In this document: positions 43,426 to 52,601 of the stretch, piece by piece
How the letters are laid out: every line of letters starts with the position of its first letter
Position numbering within the stretch: position 1 is the stretch's first letter
NCBI GenBank assembly: GCA_002342685.1
Contig: DDQN01000021.1
Span: 1 to 64,000 of the forward strand
Origin: Vibrio sp. UBA2441
GTDB lineage: Bacteria > Pseudomonadota > Gammaproteobacteria > Enterobacterales > Vibrionaceae
Reading direction: 5' to 3'
DNA: 64,000 bases
Position numbers and translations under genes: made by a program
The notes under the pieces: generated by a model
What the model was told of the DNA's origin: nothing
Databases searched by the model: none
What the model saw: only the letters and a program-made list of their open reading frames with translations

Positions 43426-44754
43426 ATGTTACTACTAAAAAACGCAACGGCAGTGCAATTTGAGCCTGCCTTAATTAAGGAAGGCGTTGATATCGCCATT
43501 GAGAACGGTGTTATTAAAGAGGTTGGTTCGAATCTTTCGCCTCAGTACCCGGGTGCAACAATTAAAGATATGAAAGGCAAGGTGGTTATGCCGGGTATTG
43601 TATGCTCGCACAACCATTTCTACTCAGGCCTTGCCCGCGGCATCATGGCGGATATCAAGCCGAGCCCGGACTTTATCTCTATCTTGAAAAACCTGTGGTG
43701 GAGAATGGACCGCGCACTTGATGAGGAAGCGCTTTACTACAGCGGCCTTATTTGTTCGCTGGAAGCGATAAAGAGCGGTTGTTCATCGGTTATAGACCAT
43801 CACGCATCACCAAACTATATCGCGGGTTCATTAAATACCCTGCGTAAAGGATTCCTGAAAACAGGTTTGCGCGGCATGACTTGTTTCGAAACCACTGACC
43901 GTAATGGCGGTATGGATGAGATGAGAGCTGGTGTTGAAGAGAACATCGCATTTGCTCAGCTCATTGATCGTGAAAAAGCAGAAGGTAAAGAACCGTATCT
44001 GGTTGAAGCGCACATTGGTGCACACGCGCCGTTTACCGTTACCGATGAAGGGCTATCCATGATGGCCGAGGCCGTAAAGGCTACCAATCGTGGTATCCAC
44101 ATTCATGTGGCAGAAGATCGCTACGACGTGACACACAGTCATCATCATTACAGTCAGGATATTGTCGAACGTCTTGACAGCTTTGGCTTGATCAACGAGA
44201 AGACGTTACTTGCTCACGGCCTGTTCCTGTCGGACAGAGATATTAGCATTCTGAACGATAAAGATGGCTTCCTGGTTCATAATGCGCGTTCTAATATGAA
44301 CAACAATGTCGGTTACAACAACAAGCTGACTCGTTTTAAGAATGTGGCTCTGGGTACAGATGGCATTGGTGCGGATATGTTCGAAGAGCTGAAGTTTGCC
44401 TTCTTCAAACATCGCGATGCAGGAGGCCCTTTGTGGCCTGACAGCTTCACACGCAATCTCTGGAATGGTAACGAAATTCTTGCCCGTAACTTTGGTGCCA
44501 AGTTTGGTCGTCTGGATCCGGGGAACAAGGCTGACCTGACCGTACTCGACTACACCAGTCCGACTCCTCTTGTTGCCGATAACATACCGGGACATATTGC
44601 CTTTGGTATTAATGCGGGGAACGTCAATAGTGTGATAGTCGAAGGACGGTTTGTGTATGAAGACAGAGCATTCCCGTTTGATGTCGCTCCAATTTATGCA
44701 GAAGCCAGCAAAGTTGCTGCGCGTCTATGGAAAACTATGGATCAATTAGACTAA
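43426..44754 (+). CDS. ssnA: SsnA family aminohydrolase
   Basis: 442 residues, amidohydrolase superfamily, with metal ligands in VCSHNHFYSGLARG, VIDHHASPN, HIHVAED and GTDGIGADMFEE; it equals E. coli SsnA in length. Deamination or ring hydrolysis of a purine-like substrate is expected but not proved. GAGGA precedes the ATG, 15 bases after ygfK, and the xanthine dehydrogenase subunit follows 14 bases later, so the genes form one unit. Confidence 0.88.
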   Translation: MLLLKNATAVQFEPALIKEGVDIAIENGVIKEVGSNLSPQYPGATIKDMKGKVVMPGIVCSHNHFYSGLARGIMADIKPSPDFISILKNLWWRMDRALDEEALYYSGLICSLEAIKSGCSSVIDHHASPNYIAGSLNTLRKGFLKTGLRGMTCFETTDRNGGMDEMRAGVEENIAFAQLIDREKAEGKEPYLVEAHIGAHAPFTVTDEGLSMMAEAVKATNRGIHIHVAEDRYDVTHSHHHYSQDIVERLDSFGLINEKTLLAHGLFLSDRDISILNDKDGFLVHNARSNMNNNVGYNNKLTRFKNVALGTDGIGADMFEELKFAFFKHRDAGGPLWPDSFTRNLWNGNEILARNFGAKFGRLDPGNKADLTVLDYTSPTPLVADNIPGHIAFGINAGNVNSVIVEGRFVYEDRAFPFDVAPIYAEASKVAARLWKTMDQLD

Positions 44755-44768
44755 TGTGAGACCCCGTT

Positions 44769-46928
44769 ATGGATACGGTTAATACTCGATTCAAGTGGGA
44801 AGAAGCCACTGGTGAAGCTAAGTATGTTGCCGATCGCTGTTACGAGGGACTATTGGAGGGGCGGTTCTACCGCTCCTCATGTCCCCGAGGCATCATTAAA
44901 TCCGTCAAAATTCCCGATATGCCGGAAGGTTATCACCTGTTTGGAGCAGGTGACGTTCCGGGGAACAATGTACTGCCTATCGTAGAAATTGACTGGCCGG
45001 CATTTGCTGACAAAGAGGTACGTTATATCGGGCAGGTAATCTATCTGCTTGTAGGGCTCGCCCCGAACGTTATAGAACAACTCCTGCAACAAATAGAGGT
45101 GGAATATGAACCTCTCACACCTGCCTACACTATCGAACAATCTAAAGCTCTTATCGACGGTGCTATTCATTCAACAAACAATGTGTTAGATACACATGTA
45201 CTGAACAAAGGCAAAATTGATGAGGGCTTTGCTAAAGCTGTTACCATCATTGAAGAAACCTGTACTACCGGGTATCAGGAGCATATTTATCTTGAGACTC
45301 AGGGCTGTGTCGGTTATCCGCAGGATGGCAAGATAGTCATAGAAGGTTCTATGCAGTGTCCTTTCTATGTACATCACTGCATGGCAGTTCTTCTTGGTCA
45401 CGATAAAGTCAGGGCGATACAGTGCCCGACCGGTGGTGGTTTTGGGGGCAAAGAAGATTATCCCGACGTACTGGCAGGGCCACTTGCTGTTGCCGTTGAA
45501 AAGCTGCAGAAGCCAATCCGAATAATTCTGGAACGTAGCGAAGATATCCAGTTCACCTCTAAGCGTCACCCGGTTGAATTCAACTACCGTACAGGTATTG
45601 ATGAGAACGGAAACATCGTCGCGATGGAGTTGAATTTTGATATAAATTCAGGTGCCTACCTTAGCCTTTCTGGAATAGTCCTTCAGCGTTCACTCACTAC
45701 AGCAACCAATGTATATGACATACCGAACGTGCGGATTGAAGGGCATGCCTGGACAACCAATACAGTACCTACTGGTGCATTCCGGGGTTTTGGTTCTCCA
45801 CAGAACTGTTTCTGTATGGAAACCCATATGAGCCATATCGCGAAGAAGCTTGGGGAAGAGCCTGCTGTGTTTAAGCAGCGCCATTTCCTTAAGTCAGACT
45901 CGAAAACGCTGACTGGGGCTGATATCTTTGGTGATTTGGTTCTGGACCAGATGCTGGAGAACGTACTTAGTTCATCTGACTATCATAATAAAGTTGCCTC
46001 TTACGCCCTTCAACCTGAAACATGTGAAATGCGCAAAGGTATTGGACTCGCTATTTTTCAGCATGGATGTGGTTTTGCTGGTGATTTGGAAGATACTCTT
46101 GTCAGAGCCAGAATCCGTCTACACAAGCTGGTTGATGGGACAGTCCAGATACTGGCTTCAAACACAGATATCGGACAGGGGTTGAGCCTGACGTTTCGTA
46201 AGATTGTTGCTGATACGATGAAGTGCAAGCTAGACACCATACAGTTGGCAGTTCCTGATACTGGCGTTGTGCCGGATTCGGGTCCAACAGTGGCTTCGCG
46301 TTCAATCCTTATTGTTGGTTATTTGCTGGAAAAAGCAGCGAAGCGATTGCAAGAAAATTGGGTAGAAGGCGAGGCTCAGGAGATAGAAGAAGTTTATCGT
46401 AAACCTGACTATCACGTCTGGGATCAGGATGTGTATCAAGGTAACGCTTATCAGGCGACCAGCTACGGTATGAATGTCGTTGAAGTTGAAGTTGATATGG
46501 CAACCGGCGAAGCAGATATAATCGGAGCCTGGGGGGTTTATGATATAGGCCGGGCGATAGAGCCAGCTGTCTTTAAAGGTCAGATTGATGGTGGTCTGGT
46601 TCAGGCGCTGGGTTACGGCAGTTGTGAAAAGCTGGAAATGACAGAAGACGGTGTCTTTGCTCAGAAGACGATGGCCGATTATGTTATTCCAACATCACTC
46701 GATGTTCCGACAATCAGCAGCGACTTTGTTGATAATCCATATCCCTACGGACCAAATGGTGCTAAAGGTGGAGGAGAGTTAACTCACAATGGCGGCGCAG
46801 CTGCATTCGCAGCAGCGGTTGAATTCGCAATTGAAAAATCTCTATCATCAATACCGGTAACGCCAGAAAGAGTGTGTCAGGTACTTTATTCTGGAGATGA
46901 TACTGCGGGGAAGGGGACAACAGTATGA
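44769..46928 (+). CDS. Xanthine dehydrogenase-type molybdenum-binding subunit
   Basis: 719 residues of the molybdenum hydroxylase large subunit: N-terminal domain with AKYVADRCYEG, then the Mo domain with QCPTGGGFGGKED, TVPTGAFRGFGSPQNC, NTDIGQGLS, and the C-terminal GAKGGGELTHNGGAA, where the glutamate is the expected catalytic base. It is the first of three genes (Mo, 2Fe-2S, FAD) for a heterotrimeric enzyme that would hydroxylate xanthine or hypoxanthine. Its end overlaps the next gene by 4 bases. In E. coli the xdhABC set lies beside ygeV rather than after ssnA. Accessory genes nearby suggest a selenium-dependent cofactor. Confidence 0.88.
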   Translation: MDTVNTRFKWEEATGEAKYVADRCYEGLLEGRFYRSSCPRGIIKSVKIPDMPEGYHLFGAGDVPGNNVLPIVEIDWPAFADKEVRYIGQVIYLLVGLAPNVIEQLLQQIEVEYEPLTPAYTIEQSKALIDGAIHSTNNVLDTHVLNKGKIDEGFAKAVTIIEETCTTGYQEHIYLETQGCVGYPQDGKIVIEGSMQCPFYVHHCMAVLLGHDKVRAIQCPTGGGFGGKEDYPDVLAGPLAVAVEKLQKPIRIILERSEDIQFTSKRHPVEFNYRTGIDENGNIVAMELNFDINSGAYLSLSGIVLQRSLTTATNVYDIPNVRIEGHAWTTNTVPTGAFRGFGSPQNCFCMETHMSHIAKKLGEEPAVFKQRHFLKSDSKTLTGADIFGDLVLDQMLENVLSSSDYHNKVASYALQPETCEMRKGIGLAIFQHGCGFAGDLEDTLVRARIRLHKLVDGTVQILASNTDIGQGLSLTFRKIVADTMKCKLDTIQLAVPDTGVVPDSGPTVASRSILIVGYLLEKAAKRLQENWVEGEAQEIEEVYRKPDYHVWDQDVYQGNAYQATSYGMNVVEVEVDMATGEADIIGAWGVYDIGRAIEPAVFKGQIDGGLVQALGYGSCEKLEMTEDGVFAQKTMADYVIPTSLDVPTISSDFVDNPYPYGPNGAKGGGELTHNGGAAAFAAAVEFAIEKSLSSIPVTPERVCQVLYSGDDTAGKGTTV

Positions 46929-47395
46929 AGATCGGATTTTATCTGAATAACGAACTGGTTGAAGTTGATGCTGACCCAATGCAGTCGTTGTTGAACACGT
47001 TAAGAGAAAACCTGAATAAAACAGCGACCAAAGAGGGTTGTGGTGAAGGTGAATGTGGAGCATGTTCAATACTGTTTAATGGCAAGCTGGTCAACGCCTG
47101 CATGATGCCTGTTGCGCAGGCTGATGGTGCCCGGTTAATGACATTGGAAGGAATAAGAGACAGTGAGAAAGGCAAATGTGTCATCAACGCTCTGCTAGAG
47201 GCAAAAGGAGTACAGTGTGGATTTTGTACTCCGGGAATGGTACTGGCACTTTACGCTTTACTCGAAAGTAATCCTGAGCCTGATGAGCTGGAGATAAGAA
47301 CAGCTATTTCAGGCAATCTGTGCCGCTGCACGGGCTACGGAATGATTGTTGACGCAGCCAGAATCGCCAGTGAAAGAGGAGAAGGATTATGGTAG
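46925..47395 (+). CDS. Xanthine dehydrogenase-type 2Fe-2S subunit
   Basis: 156 residues with two 2Fe-2S clusters: plant-type ligands Cys39, Cys44, Cys47 and Cys59 (EGCGEGECGAC) and the second set Cys98, Cys101, Cys133 and Cys135 (QCGFCTPGM, NLCRCTGYG). It carries electrons from the molybdenum site to FAD. It overlaps the Mo subunit gene by 4 bases and the FAD subunit gene by 7, so the three are translationally coupled. Confidence 0.92.
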   Translation: MKIGFYLNNELVEVDADPMQSLLNTLRENLNKTATKEGCGEGECGACSILFNGKLVNACMMPVAQADGARLMTLEGIRDSEKGKCVINALLEAKGVQCGFCTPGMVLALYALLESNPEPDELEIRTAISGNLCRCTGYGMIVDAARIASERGEGLW

Positions 47396-48261
47396 AGGTA
47401 TACCGTCCTGACACTCTGGCGCAAGCGCTGGATAAGCTGGCTGTAGGAGAACATACGCTGTTTGCCGGCGGTACGGATTTGATGGTTAAAAGCAGTGTAA
47501 GACCGGGGATGACGCCAGCATTCATCAAGAATGTTGTATTCGTAGACGCGATTGCTGAACTTCAGCAGATCGTTCATACAAAAGCGATTAATCAGCAGGC
47601 TCCCGCTCTAGTTATTGGTGCTGGAGTAACTTTGAATGATATTGAGGAAAATTCTCTAATACCTGCGGTCTTACGTCAAAGTGTCGCTAAGATAGCCGCT
47701 CCGGCTCTGCGAAATCGTGCCACGATGGCGGGGAACATCTGTAATGCCTCGCCTGCAGCCGATACCCTTCCTGCGCTCTACCTGCTTGATGCACGTGTTG
47801 TACTCTCTTCGTTAAAGGGACAGAGAGAGCTAGCGATTGAAGAGTTCATTACTGGTCCGGGTCGTAATCAACTTAAATCGGATGAGATACTGACACATAT
47901 TGTTATTCCTTGTTTAGACTTCGAGCAGACTTTTTACCACAAGGTTGGAACCAGAAAAGCCAATGCACTGACTAAACTTTCCGTTGCAGGTGCAGTGAAG
48001 GTTGAAAATCATGTCATTGTTGACTGGCGAGTCGCCTTTGGTGCGGTTGGCCCGGCTGTTGCTCGCAGTCGAGAGCTGGAGTTACGCCTGAGGGGGCTAT
48101 CAACGGAAGAGTTGCACGAAATAAGGCTCATTGACGAGATAGTGGCTATGTATCGGGAAGTAATCACTCCAATTGATGATCAACGTTCAACGGCCAGTTA
48201 TCGACTACAGGCATCAATCAACCTACTAAGACGATGGTTGAATCAAGTCCGGTTATTGTAA
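47389..48261 (+). CDS. Xanthine dehydrogenase-type FAD-binding subunit
   Basis: 290 residues of the CoxM/XdhB type: YRPDTLAQALDKL, the FAD motif TLFAGGTDLMVKS, IGAGVTLNDIE, RNRATMAGNICNASPAADT and HKVGTRKANALTKLSVAG. It passes electrons to NAD or another acceptor. It completes the Mo/FeS/FAD set and is followed by a sigma-54 control region. Confidence 0.9.
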   Translation: MVEVYRPDTLAQALDKLAVGEHTLFAGGTDLMVKSSVRPGMTPAFIKNVVFVDAIAELQQIVHTKAINQQAPALVIGAGVTLNDIEENSLIPAVLRQSVAKIAAPALRNRATMAGNICNASPAADTLPALYLLDARVVLSSLKGQRELAIEEFITGPGRNQLKSDEILTHIVIPCLDFEQTFYHKVGTRKANALTKLSVAGAVKVENHVIVDWRVAFGAVGPAVARSRELELRLRGLSTEELHEIRLIDEIVAMYREVITPIDDQRSTASYRLQASINLLRRWLNQVRLL

Positions 48262-48647
48262 CATTATGTTATTTAGTCTTTTTTTTGGGAGCTTCGGCTC
48301 CCTTTCTTGTGTTTGTATCATGGCGCATTATCACTAATGATAATTATCAATTTGATAGTGAAAATATTATTTTGATAGCTGTTCATTATGAAGTGAGAAG
48401 CAGTCGTATTTGGTCTATGAAATTTGTCATAAGTGTTTGGATTTCAAGGGCTGTCTGCTATAGATGAATGTCTCATTTTATGTGTGATTTCTGACAATGC
48501 TCACGAAACGTTTCGCTTATCTGAATGACTCCCAAGGTTGGCTCAATAGTTGCTGAATACAGTATTAGAAAATTAAAAAAGACTTCATTACCTCTGTTTT
48601 CTTAAGACAGCATGAAGCTAAAGATAATTAGAATAAGGTAAGAAAAT
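48262..48647 (+). promoter_or_regulatory. Control region of ygfM-xdhD with candidate YgeV sites
   Basis: 386 bases without a convincing gene. TATCA-CTAA-TGATA (48329-48342), TATCA-ATT-TGATA (48345-48357) and TATTA-TTT-TGATA (48365-48377) are clustered. The latter two have centres 188 and 168 bases upstream of the sigma-54 promoter at 48539, the same geometry as at ygfK. Confidence 0.65.
48539..48553 (+). promoter_or_regulatory. Sigma-54 promoter of ygfM
   Basis: TGGCTC-AATAG-TTGC matches 9 of 10 fixed positions of TGGCAC-N5-TTGC, 95 bases before the ygfM start. Confidence 0.75.
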
Positions 48648-49442
48648 ATGATTGAACAATATTTGAGACCAGACTCTACGGAAAAAGCGCTTGAGTTAAT
48701 GGAACAAAATACAAGTTTGGCGACATGGTTTGCTGGTGGCTCAAAGCTTAATGCTGCGCCAACTAAAACAGATAAAACGGTTGCCATTTCGCTGGAGAAC
48801 CTGGGCTTTGATAAAGTCGAAAAGTGTGGTGAAGCGGTTCATATCGGAGCCATGTGCCGTATTCAGGATTTGGTTGATGACGAACTGATACCTGTGGCAT
48901 TAAAGCAATCGGCCAGATTTATCTACTCACGGCATGTACGTAATCAGGCAACGCTTGGCGGAGAGATTGCTGCGCTTCAGCAGGAAGCGCGTCTACTGCC
49001 AGGTTTAATGGCTTTGAAAGCGGTTGTCGTACTGGTAGACGGTCGTGAGGTTGAGGTGGAAGACTACATTTCAACAGAAGGCCGTGAGTTAATTGAGAAG
49101 GTTATCATTCCGGATGTAAACCTTACCTGCGCAGTTAACAATGTTGTTCGCTCTTCTGCTGGACTGGCAGTGGTTACCGCCGCCGTATCTCTGGATAAAG
49201 AAGGCAAAAAAGTGATTGCACTTGATGGTGTGTCGCCAAAATCAAATGGTGCTACAAAACCTGTTCGTTTAAGAGATGTCGAAAGCCAGAATCTTGATAG
49301 TGAATCCTTAGAAAAAGCCGTTGCAGAAGCGGTATATCCTACTGCTGATTTGATCGGTAGTGTGGAATACAAGCGTTATATTGCAGGTATTGTTGTAACT
49401 GATCTTTTGGCTGAATGCCAGAAGATGGCTGAGGAGGCGTAA
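48648..49442 (+). CDS. ygfM: FAD-binding molybdenum hydroxylase subunit YgfM
   Basis: 264 residues (E. coli YgfM 259) of the FAD subunit family: RPDSTEKALELM, the motif TWFAGGSKLNAAPTKT in place of the usual GGTDL, HIGAMCRIQDLVDD and RHVRNQATLGGEIAA. It partners XdhD, whose gene begins 3 bases after its stop. The two make a second hydroxylase beside the three-subunit enzyme upstream. Confidence 0.88.
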   Translation: MIEQYLRPDSTEKALELMEQNTSLATWFAGGSKLNAAPTKTDKTVAISLENLGFDKVEKCGEAVHIGAMCRIQDLVDDELIPVALKQSARFIYSRHVRNQATLGGEIAALQQEARLLPGLMALKAVVVLVDGREVEVEDYISTEGRELIEKVIIPDVNLTCAVNNVVRSSAGLAVVTAAVSLDKEGKKVIALDGVSPKSNGATKPVRLRDVESQNLDSESLEKAVAEAVYPTADLIGSVEYKRYIAGIVVTDLLAECQKMAEEA

Positions 49443-49444
49443 TC

Positions 49445-52321
49445 ATGACTATTAAATTTACTTTAAATGGCCGCCCTCAGGAACTGGGTTGCAGCCTAGG
49501 TGAAAATGTACAAAAGCTCCTTCATGGAATGGGGTTTCACTCTGTACGAAACAGTGATGACGGGTTCGGGTTTGCTGGCTCAGACGTAATTTTACTTAAC
49601 GGGAAACTGGTAAATGCATCCCTGTTAATTGCGGCACAGTTGGACAAATGTGAAGTACGAACTGCCGAGTCATTAAGTTCTTATAACAAATTAAGCGTTG
49701 TTCAGCAGGCCATGATCGATGTGGGCGTTGTTCAGTCAGGTTATAACGACCCTGCAGCGGCGCTTATTATCACTGAGTTACTGGAACGCATCCCGCAGCC
49801 AGACCGTGAAGAAATCGATGATGCGCTCTCTGGTCTGTTTAGTCGTGATGCTGGATATCAGCAGTTCTATCAGGTGGTTGAACTGGCAGCTAAGAGAAAA
49901 AATGTACCTGACAGCAATATAGAAGTTGCTCCGGAGTTTTGTGACAATCTTGATATGGTGGGTAAAGTTAACCCAAAAGATGATTCCGTAAAAATGGTGC
50001 AGGCACAGCCTTGCTATGTTGAAGATCGAATCCCGGCAGATGCCTGTGTTATTAAGGTATTACGTAGCCCTCATCCACATGCATGGATCAAAACACTGGA
50101 CGTAACCAAAGCAGAAGCGTTGGATGGCGTGGTACATATCATCACTCATGATAACTGTCCGGATATCCCTTTCACGCCAGGAGGCCAGACTGGCCCTGAG
50201 CCATCGCCTCTTGACCGCCGCATGTTTGGCCAGAAAATGCGCCATGTGGGTGATCGTGTAGCCGCTGTTGTGGCAGAAAGTGTGGAAATTGCTGAAGCGG
50301 CACTTAAGCTGATTGATGTAGAGTATGAAGTTCTTAAGCCAGTAATGAGCATTGATGAAGCTCAGGCGACGGATGCGCCAATTATTCACAACGAGCCAAT
50401 TCAGTATATGGCGGGTGCACCAGATGATCTGGAACAGCAGAACATAGGTGCAGATGAACGCGAAGGTAAGCTTATCGTAAACTTCCCGATTGGCTGTAAG
50501 CCGCGTGAAAATATCGCTGCATCCGTACATGGCCAGATTGGCGATATTGATAAAGGCTTTGAAGAAGCAGATGTGATTTTGGAACGTACTTATGAATCTA
50601 AGCAGGTACAGCAGACACCAACAGAAATGCATATCGCTTACGCATATATGGATGGAAACCGTGTTGTGATGCACGCATCTACTCAGGTACCGTTCCATGT
50701 TCGTCGTCAGATTGCCCGTATTCTAGGCATCAAGCAGAATCGGGTTCATATTGTCAAAGAGCGCGTAGGTGGAGGCTTTGGTTCAAAACAGGATATTTTG
50801 GTAGAGGACATTACTGCTTACGCTGCCTTTACAACAGGACGTCCGGTTTATCATCATTACACTCGCGAAGAAGAGTTTATCGCGTGTTCATCCCGCCATG
50901 TAGCGAAAGTAAACCTGAAAGTGGGAATGAAGAAAGATGGTACTCTAACGGCTATTGATATGGACTTCCAGGCCAATACTGGTCCGTACGGTAACCATGC
51001 TCTTACTGTTCCATCAAATGGTCCTGCACTTTCACTGCCGCTTTACCCGATAGACAATGTGAGATTTAAGGTTACCACCTATTACTCTAATATCTGTCCG
51101 ACAGGCGCATATCAGGGATATGGCGCACCAAAAGGAGTGTTTGCCCTGACAATGATGCTGGCGGAGCTCGCTGACGAGTTGGATATGGATCTGCTTGATA
51201 TCATTGAGAAGAACCGTGTTCATGAGGGTGATCCTCTGAAGATTAAAGGCGCAGTAGGTGAAGGTGACTTACCGGCGGAACCTCCTCGTGTGCTTTCTTG
51301 TGCTCTTGATGAAGTTATGCGTCAGGGACGTGAAGAGTTTGGATGGGATTTACCAAAAGAAGACCTAGGTAAAGACTGGACGGTTGGACGTGGTGTTGCC
51401 ATTATCCAGCAGAAGTCAGGGATCCCTGATATTGATCAAGCCAACTGTAAAGCGAAACTGGCTTCTGACGGCACCTTGATTGTTCACTCTGGTGGCGCAG
51501 ATATAGGAACAGGTCTGGATCTTGTCGTAGGAAAGATTGTCGCTGAAACACTGAAAATGCCACTTGAAGAAGTAACGGTTATTTCTGGTGACACTGACCA
51601 CTGCCCGTTTGATAAAGGTGCATACGCTTCATCCGGAACCTGCTTCTCAGGTAATGCGGCGATGAAAGCAGCAGAAGCAATGCGGGAAAGAATTCTTATT
51701 TGTGGTGCGGAGATGCTGAAAGTAGAAGCATCGGATTTACAACTTGTATTCCCTGCAACGGTACAAGCGAAAAACGGTAAAAGTGTCACCTTTGGCGAGA
51801 TTGCACATCAGGCCGAAGGTGGCAAAGGCTGGGGGCAGCTTCTTACAAGCGGAAGCTTTATTACTTCTGATTTTGCGTTCCCTTATGGCGCGAACTTTGC
51901 GGAAGTGGCCGTTAATACTCGAACTGGTGAGATAAAACTGAACAAGTTCCATGCGCTGCTTGATTGTGGTACGCCAATTAACCCAGATTTGGCTCTGGGC
52001 CAGATATATGGTGCCAGTATGCGAGCCATTGGTCACAGTATGAGTGAAGAGATCATCTATGACGAAAAAGGTGTTCCTATTAATACGGATCTTAAGAGCT
52101 ACGGTGCACCAAAAATTGGTGATATTCCGACAGACTTCCGTGCCTCGCTGGTTCCAAGTTACGACCCAGTAGGTCCGTTCGGAGCCAAATCCATTTCGGA
52201 GATTGGCGTGAATGGAGCATCGCCAGCGATTGCTACCGCTATTCATGATGCATGTGGTGTGTGGATCCGGGAGTGGAACTTTACACCAGAGAAGATACTT
52301 AGAGGTATGAACAAGCTCTAA
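49445..52321 (+). CDS. xdhD: Molybdenum hydroxylase XdhD with degenerate 2Fe-2S domain
   Basis: 958 residues (E. coli XdhD 956). Residues 1-160 have the shape of the 2Fe-2S subunit but lack the cluster cysteines; only Cys16 and Cys69 occur there. The rest is the Mo-binding chain: VKMVQAQPCYVED, RRMFGQKMRHVGDRVAAVVA, ERVGGGFGSKQD, TGAYQGYGAPKG, SGGADIGTGLD and FGAKSISEIGVNG with the catalytic glutamate. The loss of cluster ligands is shared with E. coli XdhD, so it is a family trait rather than a mutation. The enzyme with YgfM is thought to be selenium-dependent; its substrate is not settled. Confidence 0.9.
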   Translation: MTIKFTLNGRPQELGCSLGENVQKLLHGMGFHSVRNSDDGFGFAGSDVILLNGKLVNASLLIAAQLDKCEVRTAESLSSYNKLSVVQQAMIDVGVVQSGYNDPAAALIITELLERIPQPDREEIDDALSGLFSRDAGYQQFYQVVELAAKRKNVPDSNIEVAPEFCDNLDMVGKVNPKDDSVKMVQAQPCYVEDRIPADACVIKVLRSPHPHAWIKTLDVTKAEALDGVVHIITHDNCPDIPFTPGGQTGPEPSPLDRRMFGQKMRHVGDRVAAVVAESVEIAEAALKLIDVEYEVLKPVMSIDEAQATDAPIIHNEPIQYMAGAPDDLEQQNIGADEREGKLIVNFPIGCKPRENIAASVHGQIGDIDKGFEEADVILERTYESKQVQQTPTEMHIAYAYMDGNRVVMHASTQVPFHVRRQIARILGIKQNRVHIVKERVGGGFGSKQDILVEDITAYAAFTTGRPVYHHYTREEEFIACSSRHVAKVNLKVGMKKDGTLTAIDMDFQANTGPYGNHALTVPSNGPALSLPLYPIDNVRFKVTTYYSNICPTGAYQGYGAPKGVFALTMMLAELADELDMDLLDIIEKNRVHEGDPLKIKGAVGEGDLPAEPPRVLSCALDEVMRQGREEFGWDLPKEDLGKDWTVGRGVAIIQQKSGIPDIDQANCKAKLASDGTLIVHSGGADIGTGLDLVVGKIVAETLKMPLEEVTVISGDTDHCPFDKGAYASSGTCFSGNAAMKAAEAMRERILICGAEMLKVEASDLQLVFPATVQAKNGKSVTFGEIAHQAEGGKGWGQLLTSGSFITSDFAFPYGANFAEVAVNTRTGEIKLNKFHALLDCGTPINPDLALGQIYGASMRAIGHSMSEEIIYDEKGVPINTDLKSYGAPKIGDIPTDFRASLVPSYDPVGPFGAKSISEIGVNGASPAIATAIHDACGVWIREWNFTPEKILRGMNKL

Positions 52322-52328
52322 TGTAATT

Positions 52329-52376
52329 TAAAAGCGGATGTTTTTCTTAGGATGAGAAATGTTCGCTTTTATTTTT
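52329..52376 (+). terminator. Terminator after xdhD
   Basis: TAAAAGCGGA and TTCGCTTTTA arms (9 of 10 pairs) enclose a second short stem (TTTCTTA, TGAGAAA) and are followed by TTTTT. Confidence 0.6.
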
Positions 52377-52601
52377 CCGAGTGAGCTTTGATAGTTAGAC
52401 TGGTAGCGTCGCAGAATATTTGCTGTCGCTAAATATTGGAGTAAGGCAGCACCTGATTTAGGTGAAAAGCTTCAGACCAGATGACTATCGATTTCATACT
52501 CGTCCATTAGGCCTTCGAATAATGCTCAGCCTTATGACACATTAAGAGTGTCAAAGCTGGCAGATATCCGGGGGGGGACCTAAAAAAAGGATCGCACTGA
52601 A

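Noticed and set aside
48234..48467. Open frame of 77 codons after the FAD subunit gene
   Set aside because: It covers the TATYA-N3-TGATA sites, has no ribosome site and a composition like noncoding sequence.
50060..50698. 212-codon open frame on the minus strand within xdhD
   Set aside because: Shadow of the xdhD coding sequence; low-complexity, Cys/Phe/Ile-rich, no family features.
44769..52321. In-frame UGA selenocysteine codons in the hydroxylase genes
   Set aside because: Frames run through without internal stops; selenium in this enzyme type is a cofactor ligand, not selenocysteine.
52322..52601. Purine riboswitch or sigma-54 promoter before the NCS2 permease
   Set aside because: No conserved purine-aptamer core was found, and the best -24/-12 candidate (52409-52423) lacks the GG at -24.
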